Of a stretch of 39,407 bases of DNA, positions 8,476 to 15,764 are shown piece by piece. The position numbers and the translations under genes were made by a program. The DNA comes from Paraburkholderia bryophila (GTDB lineage: Bacteria > Pseudomonadota > Gammaproteobacteria > Burkholderiales > Burkholderiaceae). The DNA lies in NCBI RefSeq assembly GCF_003269035.1, contig NZ_QLTK01000047.1:1-39407 (forward strand), read 5' to 3'. Positions within the stretch are counted from its first letter, which is position 1. The number at the start of each line of letters is the position of its first letter. Under the pieces are notes generated by a model. The model ran no database searches. It worked only from the letters and a program-made list of their open reading frames with translations, and was not told where the DNA came from.

Positions 8476-9237
8476 CTACGGTGCGGCGAAATCGTTCTGG
8501 TCCGCGAGCTTGAGGCTAGCGGCAAACATCGACGGATCACCGCCAAGCGCCGCGCTCGCGCGAGCCGAAGCGCTCAGTAGCAGCTTGCACGCGGCACGCA
8601 TCGACTCGATTGCGCCGATCCGTTCGCGCGGTCCCGAGACGGTCAGCGCGCCGACCAGTTCCCCTCCCAATCCCAGCACCGGCACCGAAACCGACGCGGT
8701 GTCCGGATCGCGCTCTCCATACGACACCGCCCACATCCGATCGCGCACGTCGTCGAAACCTTTCTTGTAGGGCCTGGAAAACGCGAGCAGCACTTTGCCC
8801 GACGCGCCGCGATCGATCGGAAAGCGCTCGCCTTCGCGAATCGATACCCGTACAGCGCGGGCCGGCTCGACACGATGCAGCACGATCCGGTGGCTGCCCT
8901 GGCGCACATAAAACGACGACGTCTCGCCCGAATCGATCGCGAGCTGCTGGAGCAGCGGCTCGACGACGTGGCGGACATGAAACGATTCCTGGTAGATCTG
9001 CGCGAGCCGCAACGGCTCGGGGCCAATCGAATAGCGCCCGTCTTCGAGCTTGCGCACGAAGCCGCCGTGGTCCAGCGCGCCGAGCAAACGCAACAACGTG
9101 CTCTTGTAGTAGCCGGTGCGGCGCGCCAGGTCCGCGAGCGACACGCCTTTCTCGCCCGACTCGAACGCGCCGAGTATCGCGAACGCGCGATCGAGCGCCG
9201 CGACGCCGCCACCTTTTTCTGAATCTTCGTTTTGCAT
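8476..9237 (-). CDS. IclR-family transcriptional regulator
   Basis: 253 residues. A winged helix-turn-helix lies at about 10-75 (ALDRAFAILGAFESG ... LADLARRTGYYKSTLLRLL). The IclR effector-binding domain follows at about 85-245 (SFYVRQGSHRIVLHRVEP, FPIDRGASGKVLLAF, SVPVLGLGGELVGALTVSGP). It is transcribed away from the carotenoid-oxygenase gene, the usual geometry for an IclR regulator and its target. The intervening region holds a promoter with two similar CCGGGT sites. The start at 9237 (MQNEDSEK) is preferred by domain fit, though its Shine-Dalgarno is poor; an ATG at 9267 is the alternative. The effector is unknown; aromatic acids are common for the family. Confidence 0.9.
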   Translation of the reverse strand: MQNEDSEKGGGVAALDRAFAILGAFESGEKGVSLADLARRTGYYKSTLLRLLGALDHGGFVRKLEDGRYSIGPEPLRLAQIYQESFHVRHVVEPLLQQLAIDSGETSSFYVRQGSHRIVLHRVEPARAVRVSIREGERFPIDRGASGKVLLAFSRPYKKGFDDVRDRMWAVSYGERDPDTASVSVPVLGLGGELVGALTVSGPRERIGAIESMRAACKLLLSASARASAALGGDPSMFAASLKLADQNDFAAP

Positions 9238-9318
9238 GGAAGAAGATCGTTCTGTAGAGCGGACCATGCTAGAAGGTGGGGCGGGCGGCGTCAAGCCGGG
9301 AGGGGCTTCCTAAATTTT

Positions 9319-9359
9319 ACCCGGGTTTTATTGACTGATTATATTTATCCGGGTATAAA
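9319..9359 (+). promoter_or_regulatory. Promoter of the cleavage-oxygenase gene with two operator-like sites
   Basis: A near-consensus sigma-70 promoter: TTGACT at 9331-9336, 17-base spacer, TATAAA at 9354-9359. Two similar sites sit in direct register: ACCCGGGT at 9319-9326 (just upstream of -35) and ATCCGGGT at 9347-9354 (touching -10). Both are embedded in TTTA-YCCGGGT-WTA-type contexts, with centres 28 bp apart. The local AT-richness stands out from the surroundings. The adjacent IclR protein is the obvious candidate binder, which is inference. Confidence 0.65.
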
Positions 9360-9489
9360 TCACGCATTGTCAATTTTTTGAGGTCAATGCGATGACAGGT
9401 TCAAGCTTCGATTTTCAGGGGGCGCACAAAGGGCGCGCTTGCATTGCGTCGTTCATGGCGATGCGTTCACCGGCCCGCGGCGGTCGCTC

Positions 9490-10827
9490 ATGACCACGCT
9501 CGATCTGAACGCCGGCGCAATGGCGCCGGTTAGAGATGAAGTCGATCTCTTCGACTTGCCCGTGAAGGGAATGCTGCCGCCGGAACTCGACGGCGTGCTG
9601 GTGCGCAACGGTCCCAATCCGTTAAGCGGCCGCTTTGCGGGCAACGACGTGTTGTCGTGGTGGCCGGAAGCCGCGATGCTGCATGCCATTTCGTTTCAGC
9701 ACGGGCGTGCCGTGCGCTATTGCAATCGCTGGGCACGCACGAAGCGCTGGGCACAGGCGCAGGATTTCGCCGACACGTCGCGGGTGCTCGATACGAATCC
9801 GAATGTCAACGTGCTCGTTCACGGCGGTGAAATACTGGCGCTCGCGGAAGGCGGCGCGCCGCTCGCGATCACGGCCGGACTCGACACGCTCGGCGCGGCC
9901 CGTCGCCATCCAGGTCTCGTGCACGGCATGAACGCGCATCCCAAGGTCGATCCGCGAAGCGGCGAACTGATGACGTTTCGCGCCGGTTGGGAAAAACCGT
10001 GGCTGCGCTACGGCGTGACCGATGCTCACGGCAACACGACAGTCGATACGGAAATCGAACTGCCGTCCCGGTCTCCTTCGATGATCCACGACATGGCGAT
10101 CACGGCGACGCGCAGCATTCTGTTCGACCTGAACGTCGCGTACGACTTTTCGATGCTGTCGCGCGGCTACCGGATGCCTTTGCGCTGGCACGACGAGCGT
10201 CAGGCGCGCATCGGTGTAATGCCGCGTCATGGCGGCGCGATGCGCTGGTTCGACGTGACGCCGTGTCTGATCCAGCACGTGGTGAACGCCTACGATGTGG
10301 GTGCAACGACCGTTGTTCTGGATGTCGTGCGGTATCCCGAGTTTCTGCGCGTGTCGCCGGGCGGAGCGGGTTTTCTCGACAACCCGCTCGGCGTGTTGTG
10401 GCGTTACGTGATCGATCTCGCTCGCGGTACTGTCGTCGAAACGCCGCTCGACGACGCCGGCATCGAACTGCCTCGCATCAACGAAACGCGGACCGGCCAG
10501 CCCTACCGGTTTCTGTACGCGGCCTGGCAACCGACCAATACGGAGATGCGCGGCGTCGTGCGTTACGACCTCGAACGCGGTTCGCAGCAACGCCATGCGG
10601 TGCCGGAAGGGGATCAAAACAGCGAACCCATCTTCGTGCCACGCCCCGGAGCGACGAGTGAAGACGACGGTTGGCTGCTCGTGTGTGTATATCGACGGGC
10701 GAGCGATACGAGCGACGTGGTGATTCTCGACGCTCGCGGGATAGACGGCGATCCGATTGCGAACGTGCGACTACCCAGGCGTATTCCTGCGGGCTTTCAT
10801 GGAGCGTGGCTGCCGGGGAACGGCTAA
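9490..10827 (+). CDS. Carotenoid-oxygenase-family (CCD / stilbene-cleaving type) dioxygenase
   Basis: 445 residues, normal for bacterial carotenoid cleavage oxygenases. The four histidines that bind Fe(II) are all present: H150 (GMNAHPK), H200 (SMIHDMA), H263 (LIQHVVNAY) and H437 (GFHGAWLP). The N-terminal LVRNGPNP signature is also there. Family members split C=C bonds in carotenoids, apocarotenoids or lignin-derived stilbenes. No carotenoid biosynthesis genes are nearby and the neighbour is an IclR regulator, so a stilbene or phenylpropanoid substrate is plausible but unproven. I chose the ATG at 9490, which starts just before conserved sequence; a TTG at 9439 gives a 17-residue extension without homology. 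Shine-Dalgarno is weak. A strong promoter lies at 9331-9359. Confidence 0.92.
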   Translation: MTTLDLNAGAMAPVRDEVDLFDLPVKGMLPPELDGVLVRNGPNPLSGRFAGNDVLSWWPEAAMLHAISFQHGRAVRYCNRWARTKRWAQAQDFADTSRVLDTNPNVNVLVHGGEILALAEGGAPLAITAGLDTLGAARRHPGLVHGMNAHPKVDPRSGELMTFRAGWEKPWLRYGVTDAHGNTTVDTEIELPSRSPSMIHDMAITATRSILFDLNVAYDFSMLSRGYRMPLRWHDERQARIGVMPRHGGAMRWFDVTPCLIQHVVNAYDVGATTVVLDVVRYPEFLRVSPGGAGFLDNPLGVLWRYVIDLARGTVVETPLDDAGIELPRINETRTGQPYRFLYAAWQPTNTEMRGVVRYDLERGSQQRHAVPEGDQNSEPIFVPRPGATSEDDGWLLVCVYRRASDTSDVVILDARGIDGDPIANVRLPRRIPAGFHGAWLPGNG

Positions 10828-10861
10828 CCCGTTTGTCAGACTGCCGGTGTGGAGAAATCGC

Positions 10862-10890
10862 TTGATTTGGAAATATTCATTTCCTATACT
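10862..10890 (+). promoter_or_regulatory. TetR promoter with operator in the spacer
   Basis: TTGATT (10862-10867), a 17-base spacer and TATACT (10885-10890) form a good sigma-70 promoter. The spacer contains the perfect inverted repeat GGAAAT-N4-ATTTCC (10869-10884), which would place a repressor dimer between -35 and -10. The same inverted repeat recurs at 11567-11592 before the next gene. The start site predicted about 7 bases past -10 coincides with the ATG at 10897, so the mRNA may be leaderless. Confidence 0.75.
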
Positions 10891-10896
10891 GGCCGC

Positions 10897-11517
10897 ATGA
10901 CGACCCACACCCACGCGCCGAGAGCGCCCCGTAGTCCTGGACGTCCGCGTGAATTCGACATGGACATGGCGCTGGATGGCGCCATCAGGATCTTCCGCGA
11001 ACGGGGATTTCACGCCACGTCGCTCGGCGAACTGGGCGTTGCGATGGATTTGACGGCCGGCAGCATCTACAAGGCGTTTGCCGATAAGCGCGCGGTGTTC
11101 CTTGCCGCGCTCGACCGCTACGTCGAGATGCGTCGGGCGAGCTTGCAGCGTTCAATCAGCGCGGCGGCGTCGGGCCGGGACCAGGTGCTCGCAATCCTGC
11201 ATTTCTATGCCGAGTCGTCTCACGGGGTGGAAGGCGAGCGCGGGTGTCTGGTGGTGGGGAGCGCCACCGATCTTGCGACCTTCGATAGTGAAGTGGCCAC
11301 TCGTATCACCTCGGCCTTGAAGCGTACGGAAAAGTTGTTCGGGGATTCGATCCGGCTAGGTCACAAAGACGGCTCGATTCCTTCCACCGTCGAGGTTGCG
11401 TCCACCGCGCGCGTGCTGCTGAGCGTGACGCAAGGATTCAGAATCGTCGGCAAAGCTGGACGAACCCGCGCGCAAATGATGGCCGCCGCCGACCAAGCGA
11501 TGCGCCTGATCGATTAG
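10897..11517 (+). CDS. TetR/AcrR-family repressor
   Basis: 206 residues. An N-terminal helix-turn-helix lies at about 20-65 (ALDGAIRIFRERGFHATS ... MDLTAGSIYKAFADKRAVF); the C-terminal part is a ligand-binding helical domain including GCLVVGSATDLA. It resembles the group that controls a single neighbouring enzyme gene. The start at 10897 (MTTHTHAP) follows a promoter whose spacer carries GGAAAT-N4-ATTTCC. A longer version of that repeat precedes the alpha/beta hydrolase, so the protein probably represses both itself and the hydrolase. An upstream in-frame GTG at 10849 would start inside the promoter and is rejected. A Rho-independent terminator follows the gene. Confidence 0.93.
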   Translation: MTTHTHAPRAPRSPGRPREFDMDMALDGAIRIFRERGFHATSLGELGVAMDLTAGSIYKAFADKRAVFLAALDRYVEMRRASLQRSISAAASGRDQVLAILHFYAESSHGVEGERGCLVVGSATDLATFDSEVATRITSALKRTEKLFGDSIRLGHKDGSIPSTVEVASTARVLLSVTQGFRIVGKAGRTRAQMMAAADQAMRLID

Positions 11518-11530
11518 CACACGCAGACGG

Positions 11531-11562
11531 CCTCCTTTCAGTACCGAGGAGGGTTTTCTTTT
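11531..11562 (+). terminator. Rho-independent terminator of the TetR gene
   Basis: CCTCCT (11531-11536) pairs with AGGAGG (11547-11552) around a 10-base loop, followed by GTTTTCTTTT. It lies 14 bp after the TetR stop and before the hydrolase operator, which separates the two transcripts. Confidence 0.75.
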
Positions 11563-11566
11563 GGCC

Positions 11567-11592
11567 AAATAGGAAATGAATATTTCCTATTT
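11567..11592. promoter_or_regulatory. TetR operator before the alpha/beta hydrolase
   Basis: A perfect 26-bp inverted repeat: AAATAGGAAAT, spacer GAAT, ATTTCCTATTT. Its core GGAAAT-N4-ATTTCC is identical in arms and spacer length to the repeat in the TetR promoter (10869-10884). It lies 61 bp upstream of the hydrolase ATG, so binding there would block that transcript. The exact -35/-10 for the hydrolase is not clear. Confidence 0.8.
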
Positions 11593-11653
11593 ATTGTTCT
11601 TCAACAAACGACAGCCGGACGGCTTTCCGGACAGCGTCGATCAAGGAGTTCTC

Positions 11654-12640
11654 ATGTCGGCAACAGATTCATTTGCGGCCTCGCCTGTCGGTTTGAAGCG
11701 CGTTAACGCCGTGCCACTGTCGAAACCGGTTGCCGGTTTAGCGGGATTCGAGCATCGGTTCGAGACGGTCAACGGCGTCCGGTTGCACTACGTGCGCGGC
11801 GGTAACCCAAACGGCGACGTCGTCGTGCTGCTGGCGGGCTTTCCCGAAAGCTGGTTTGCGTGGCGCAAAGTGATGTCGCTGCTCGCGCCGGTTTGCCAGA
11901 TCGTTGCACTGGATCTTCCCGGACAGGGCGACTCCGATCGGCCGATGGACGGCTACGACACCCAGGCGCTGGCACAGCAGGTTCATCGGTTCCTTCAGCA
12001 ACTCGGCATGAGCCGTTACTCGCTCGCCGCTCACGATGTGGGCGCATGGGTCGCTTATCCGTATGCGGCGCTATTTGGCAGTGAGATTCACCGGCTCGCT
12101 TTGCTGGATGCGGGCATTCCCGGCATCACCTTGCCCGCCGCACTCCCCACGGCGCCGGATCGCGCGTGGCGGACCTGGCATTTTTCGTTTCACACGATTC
12201 CTGATTTGCCCGAAACGCTGATTGCGGGCCGCGAGCGGGAATATCTCGACTGGTTTCTGCGTCGAAAGACTGTGAATCCACATGCGTTCAGCGACGCGGA
12301 CCTCGACGAGTACCTGCGTATTTTCGTCAAGGACGGCGGCTTGCGAGCGGGTCTGGCTTACTATCGCGCCGCGTCATTGTCCGCGCGGCAGAACGGCGAG
12401 TTGAGCGCAAACGGCAAGCTGCCGACGCCCTTATTGGCGCTCGGTTCGGATCAAGGATCCATTGCCGATATGGCCACCCCGTTGCGCGAGTTTTTCGTCG
12501 ACGTTCAGGGTTGCACGATTAGCCACTGCGGACACTTTCTTCCCGAGGAGCAACCGCAAAGCGTCGCCGAGGAACTCGCCGCGTTTTTCGGGCTGGACGC
12601 CTTATGCAAGAATACGGGCTCTTCAAACGGAATGGATTGA
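11654..12640 (+). CDS. Alpha/beta hydrolase, epoxide-hydrolase/dehalogenase-like
   Basis: 328 residues. The nucleophile elbow reads AAHDVGAWVAY, giving an aspartate nucleophile as in epoxide hydrolases and fluoroacetate dehalogenases. The catalytic histidine is in HCGHFLPEEQP. A lid with YYRAASLSA supplies a candidate tyrosine. The usual oxyanion motif HGFP is AGFP here (LLAGFPESWFAW), so the first position differs from most relatives. The ATG at 11654 has AGGAG 5 bases upstream. It is probably repressed by the upstream TetR through the operator at 11567-11592. The GNAT gene begins 4 bases after its stop, so the two are coupled. The substrate is unknown; the TetR ligand may be the same compound. 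Confidence 0.88.
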   Translation: MSATDSFAASPVGLKRVNAVPLSKPVAGLAGFEHRFETVNGVRLHYVRGGNPNGDVVVLLAGFPESWFAWRKVMSLLAPVCQIVALDLPGQGDSDRPMDGYDTQALAQQVHRFLQQLGMSRYSLAAHDVGAWVAYPYAALFGSEIHRLALLDAGIPGITLPAALPTAPDRAWRTWHFSFHTIPDLPETLIAGREREYLDWFLRRKTVNPHAFSDADLDEYLRIFVKDGGLRAGLAYYRAASLSARQNGELSANGKLPTPLLALGSDQGSIADMATPLREFFVDVQGCTISHCGHFLPEEQPQSVAEELAAFFGLDALCKNTGSSNGMD

Positions 12641-12644
12641 AGCG

Positions 12645-13082
12645 ATGAGCGCAAGTGGCCGCACCCGTGTCAATGTCCGACGCCTTACCCCGGCTGAATG
12701 GCCGCGCGCGTTTCCCGTCATCGTCCAGTTGCGCTCGCTGGATGAAGCGGAGTTCCTGCAACGGGCACGCCGCCAGGCGCATACCGGCTATGAACTTGTC
12801 GGCGCATTCGAAGGGGACGTACTGATCGGCGTGATGGGCATGCGGCCGGTTCATACGCTCGCACGCGGTGCGCATCTGCATATCGACGATCTGGTCGTGG
12901 ATGCCAAAGCACGAGGCAGCGGCGCCGGCCGCGCGCTGATGGACTATGCCGAAGCCGATGCACAGGCGCGCGAAATGACGGCCGTGTTTCTCGACGCGCA
13001 TCCTGATGCGGTTCCATTCTATGAGCGGCAGAACTTTTCGCTGCATCTCGCACCGTCGATGAAAAAGGTCATTGCGCCGTAG
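12645..13082 (+). CDS. GNAT-family N-acetyltransferase
   Basis: 145 residues, one GNAT domain. Motif A is IDDLVVDAKARGSGAGRALM, with the acetyl-CoA pyrophosphate loop RGSGAG. The C-terminal PFYERQNFS matches the family's last strands. Only four bases separate it from the hydrolase stop, which suggests translational coupling and shared TetR control. The acceptor substrate is unknown; it might modify the product of the hydrolase or a small amine. The in-frame region upstream of 12645 overlaps the hydrolase gene and is not homologous. Confidence 0.88.
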   Translation: MSASGRTRVNVRRLTPAEWPRAFPVIVQLRSLDEAEFLQRARRQAHTGYELVGAFEGDVLIGVMGMRPVHTLARGAHLHIDDLVVDAKARGSGAGRALMDYAEADAQAREMTAVFLDAHPDAVPFYERQNFSLHLAPSMKKVIAP

Positions 13083-13247
13083 TTGCATGGGTGAATGCGT
13101 GCGAATGCCCTGGCTGAACGTCGATAAAAACAGATGAGCGTGTCGCCGCCCGTGACGGATCTTCCGGTTTTTCTGCGAGACGTGTACCGTTGGCGTGAAT
13201 GAATTCACCGGGTTGATCTCGTCTAACGCCATTACCACATAAATAAA

Positions 13248-13727
13248 ATGACATTGACGTTCGAACAGAAGTCGACGCTGCCGCTAAGCGCGCGCGACGT
13301 GTGGCACCGCGTGACGACCCCGGAAGGTATCAATGACGAATTGTTCCCCTGGCTGCGCATGACCACGCCATCCGGATTGCGTGGCAAGACGATCGATCAG
13401 GTACCGCGCGGTCAATACCTTGGCCGAAGCTGGCTTCTCGCATTCGGTTGGCTCCCGGTGGATTTCGACGACCTGACGCTGGCCGAGGTGGTGGTCGGAC
13501 CCGAGTACAGATTCAAGGAAACGTCGCGCATGCTGGGCATCCGCACATGGGTACACGAACGGACTGTGCGCGACGCAAGTGAAGGGTGCGAGGTGCATGA
13601 CCGATTGACCTTCGAATTGCGTTGGCCCGGCGCAAAAATACCGCTGTGGCAGCGTGGCACGCTGGGCGTCGTCAAATTTCTGTTCCGGCATCGCCATGCG
13701 CGGCTGGTTCGTTGGGCCGCGAAATAA
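13248..13727 (+). CDS. SRPBCC (START-like) ligand-binding-fold protein, function unknown
   Basis: 159 residues. The pattern of a first strand LTFEQKSTLPLSARDVWHRV, a helix, and a final helix preceded by the DRLTFELRW strand fits the SRPBCC/Bet v1 helix-grip fold, as in proteins annotated COG4276-like. Such proteins bind hydrophobic ligands in a central cavity. There is no recognisable catalytic motif. The ATG at 13248 lies in an AT-rich patch with no clear ribosome-binding site. It is 165 bp from the GNAT gene and 45 bp before the M3 peptidase, so it may head a separate two-gene transcript. Confidence 0.7.
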   Translation: MTLTFEQKSTLPLSARDVWHRVTTPEGINDELFPWLRMTTPSGLRGKTIDQVPRGQYLGRSWLLAFGWLPVDFDDLTLAEVVVGPEYRFKETSRMLGIRTWVHERTVRDASEGCEVHDRLTFELRWPGAKIPLWQRGTLGVVKFLFRHRHARLVRWAAK

Positions 13728-13772
13728 CGCGTGCGGTCTCCTCTTTCAGACGTTCTAACCACGACCTCTCAC

Positions 13773-15632
13773 ATGCAAAGCGCTCGCGCGTTCTTCGACG
13801 AACTCAACAAGCACTATCTGCTACTGCTGCGCACCGAAGGCGAACTCCACTGGGCCACTCACACCGGTCAAAGCGACGAGCACGAGGCACTGGGCGCGGC
13901 GTCGCTGAGCCGCAAGATGTTCTCCGCCGACGCGGAGCGTCTCGCTCAGTGTCGCGAGTATCTGACGATGCTGAATACCGCCGACTCCTCGCCTGAACGC
14001 GATGCGCTCGTCAGCGGTTTGCGTGGCTGGGTCGCTCTGTTCGAGGCCAATGCGATCGGCACCGATCGCGCCGCCGAGTTGCTGTCCGGACTGGTCGAAC
14101 GGGACGTCGATCTATACGCGCGGCGCCAGGCGTACACCATGAGCCATATCGGTGCCACAGGCCATCGCGAGAACGCTTCACCGGCGGCGCTCAGGAGCAA
14201 TCTCGCCTCCAACCCGGACGAGTCCGCGCGTCAAAGTTCTCACGAAGCGCTGCATGGACTCGAACGCTGGGTGGTGGAGAGCGGCTTTGTCGAGATTGTC
14301 GGCAAGCGCAACGAATTGGCACGAGAACTGGGCTACCGCAATTTCTTCGACTATCGCTTGCAGACCAACAGCGGCATGACGCCCGAGCAGTTGTTCGAGA
14401 TTTTCGACGGCTTCGAAGCAAGTACTCGCGAGGCGCATCGACAATCGTTGCAACGGCTGGTGACGGAACACGGCGAGCAGGCATTGCTTCCGCGCAATCT
14501 GACGTACTTGATGCAGGGCGGTGCGTCACAGCGGCATGAAGTCTACTTTCCATTTGGGAAAGCACTGGAACGTTGGGCCGAATCGTTTCGCCGCATGGGG
14601 GTGTCGTATCGCGGTGCCAGGTTAGAGATAGATCTGCTGGACCGGCCAGGCAAATTCCCCACCGGCTTTTGCATTGCCCCCACGCCGGGCTATCGCGACG
14701 ATACCGACGGCTGGACGCCGGCCGACGTTCGCTTCACCTCGACGGCGCGACCGCAACAGGCGGGCGCCGGTGTGCAGGGTCTCAACGTGCTGTTCCACGA
14801 GGCCGGCCATGCCGCGCATTACGCCAACGTCACGCGGAATTCGCCGTGTTTTTCGCAGGAATTCGCACCGAGCTCGCCGGCTTTGCTCGAAGCGCAGGCC
14901 AAGTTCTTCGACGCATTGCCCGCCGATCCCTGCTGGATGAGACGCTACGCGATGGATGCAGCAGGCAAGCCGATGCCGGAAGAAGCGATTCGCGCGCGCG
15001 TCGACACCCGCCAGGCCTTTCTGGCCTACATGGAACGGCGCGATCTGGTTCCAACCTATTTCGAATGGGCGCTGTACGACATGGACGACGCGCAACGCAC
15101 GCCGGACTCGGTGCTTGAACTGGCCCGTTCGGTGACGAAGCGCATTCTCGGCGTTGCGGGGCATACCAACTACGTGCTCGCCACACCTCATCCGATCTAT
15201 CACGACATCGCCGTTTATTACCACGGCTATCTGCTGGCAAAGATGGCCGCAGCGCAAACACGCGATTATCTGATCCGCTCGCTCGGCTATATCGTCGACA
15301 ACCCGGCGGTCGGGCCGCTGCTCGCCGAACATTATTGGGCGCCCGGCAATAGCGCAACGCTCGATCAGACGCTAGTCGCGTTGACGGGAGAGACCTTGAA
15401 CGCGAGCTATCTCGCCGCGGAATGCAATCGTAGCGCCGACGACGCGTGGCAACAGGCGCAAGAAGTCTTCAGGCGAAGTGAGCAAGCCACGCCGATTACG
15501 CAACCGGGCGATCTCGATGCGTCGATCTCGATCGTTCACGGCGCGCAACGCGTAGCGAGCAATGACGAATCGCTAGCCGCGCTGTTAGCGGAGTTCGAAG
15601 CGTGGGCTGCGCGGTTGGGGAGTGCGGCTTAG
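13773..15632 (+). CDS. M3-family (oligoendopeptidase-like) zinc metallopeptidase
   Basis: 619 residues, mostly helical as in M3 thimet/PepF peptidases. The zinc motif HEAGH is at H342-E343-H346 (LFHEAGHAAHY), and the third ligand is probably the glutamate in SPALLEAQ about 30 residues on. Cytoplasmic, no signal peptide; the family cleaves short peptides. The C-terminal part keeps the Tyr/His substrate patch region (HPIYHDIAVYYHGYLLAK). I start at the ATG 13773 (MQSARAFFDE), which fits the family; an in-frame GTG at 13731 is possible. Neither has a strong ribosome-binding site. A stem-loop follows the stop. Confidence 0.88.
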   Translation: MQSARAFFDELNKHYLLLLRTEGELHWATHTGQSDEHEALGAASLSRKMFSADAERLAQCREYLTMLNTADSSPERDALVSGLRGWVALFEANAIGTDRAAELLSGLVERDVDLYARRQAYTMSHIGATGHRENASPAALRSNLASNPDESARQSSHEALHGLERWVVESGFVEIVGKRNELARELGYRNFFDYRLQTNSGMTPEQLFEIFDGFEASTREAHRQSLQRLVTEHGEQALLPRNLTYLMQGGASQRHEVYFPFGKALERWAESFRRMGVSYRGARLEIDLLDRPGKFPTGFCIAPTPGYRDDTDGWTPADVRFTSTARPQQAGAGVQGLNVLFHEAGHAAHYANVTRNSPCFSQEFAPSSPALLEAQAKFFDALPADPCWMRRYAMDAAGKPMPEEAIRARVDTRQAFLAYMERRDLVPTYFEWALYDMDDAQRTPDSVLELARSVTKRILGVAGHTNYVLATPHPIYHDIAVYYHGYLLAKMAAAQTRDYLIRSLGYIVDNPAVGPLLAEHYWAPGNSATLDQTLVALTGETLNASYLAAECNRSADDAWQQAQEVFRRSEQATPITQPGDLDASISIVHGAQRVASNDESLAALLAEFEAWAARLGSAA

Positions 15633-15640
15633 TTTTGATG

Positions 15641-15663
15641 AGGCTTTCGAATCTGGAAAGCCT
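15641..15663. terminator. Stem-loop between convergent genes, possible terminator
   Basis: A perfect 8-bp stem AGGCTTTC / GAAAGCCT with a 7-base loop lies 8 bases after the M3 peptidase stop. No T-run follows on either strand, so it may be a Rho-dependent pause or 3'-end stabiliser rather than a classic terminator. The rest of 15633-15764 shows nothing further. Confidence 0.45.
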
Positions 15664-15764
15664 TGTCGCGAGGAGTAATACGTTGTGGCGGCAAACGGGT
15701 TAGCGTAGCCGCGACCGTGGCACGTCGGCCTCTCCGCTGACAACCACACGCTCACAGCGCGCAA

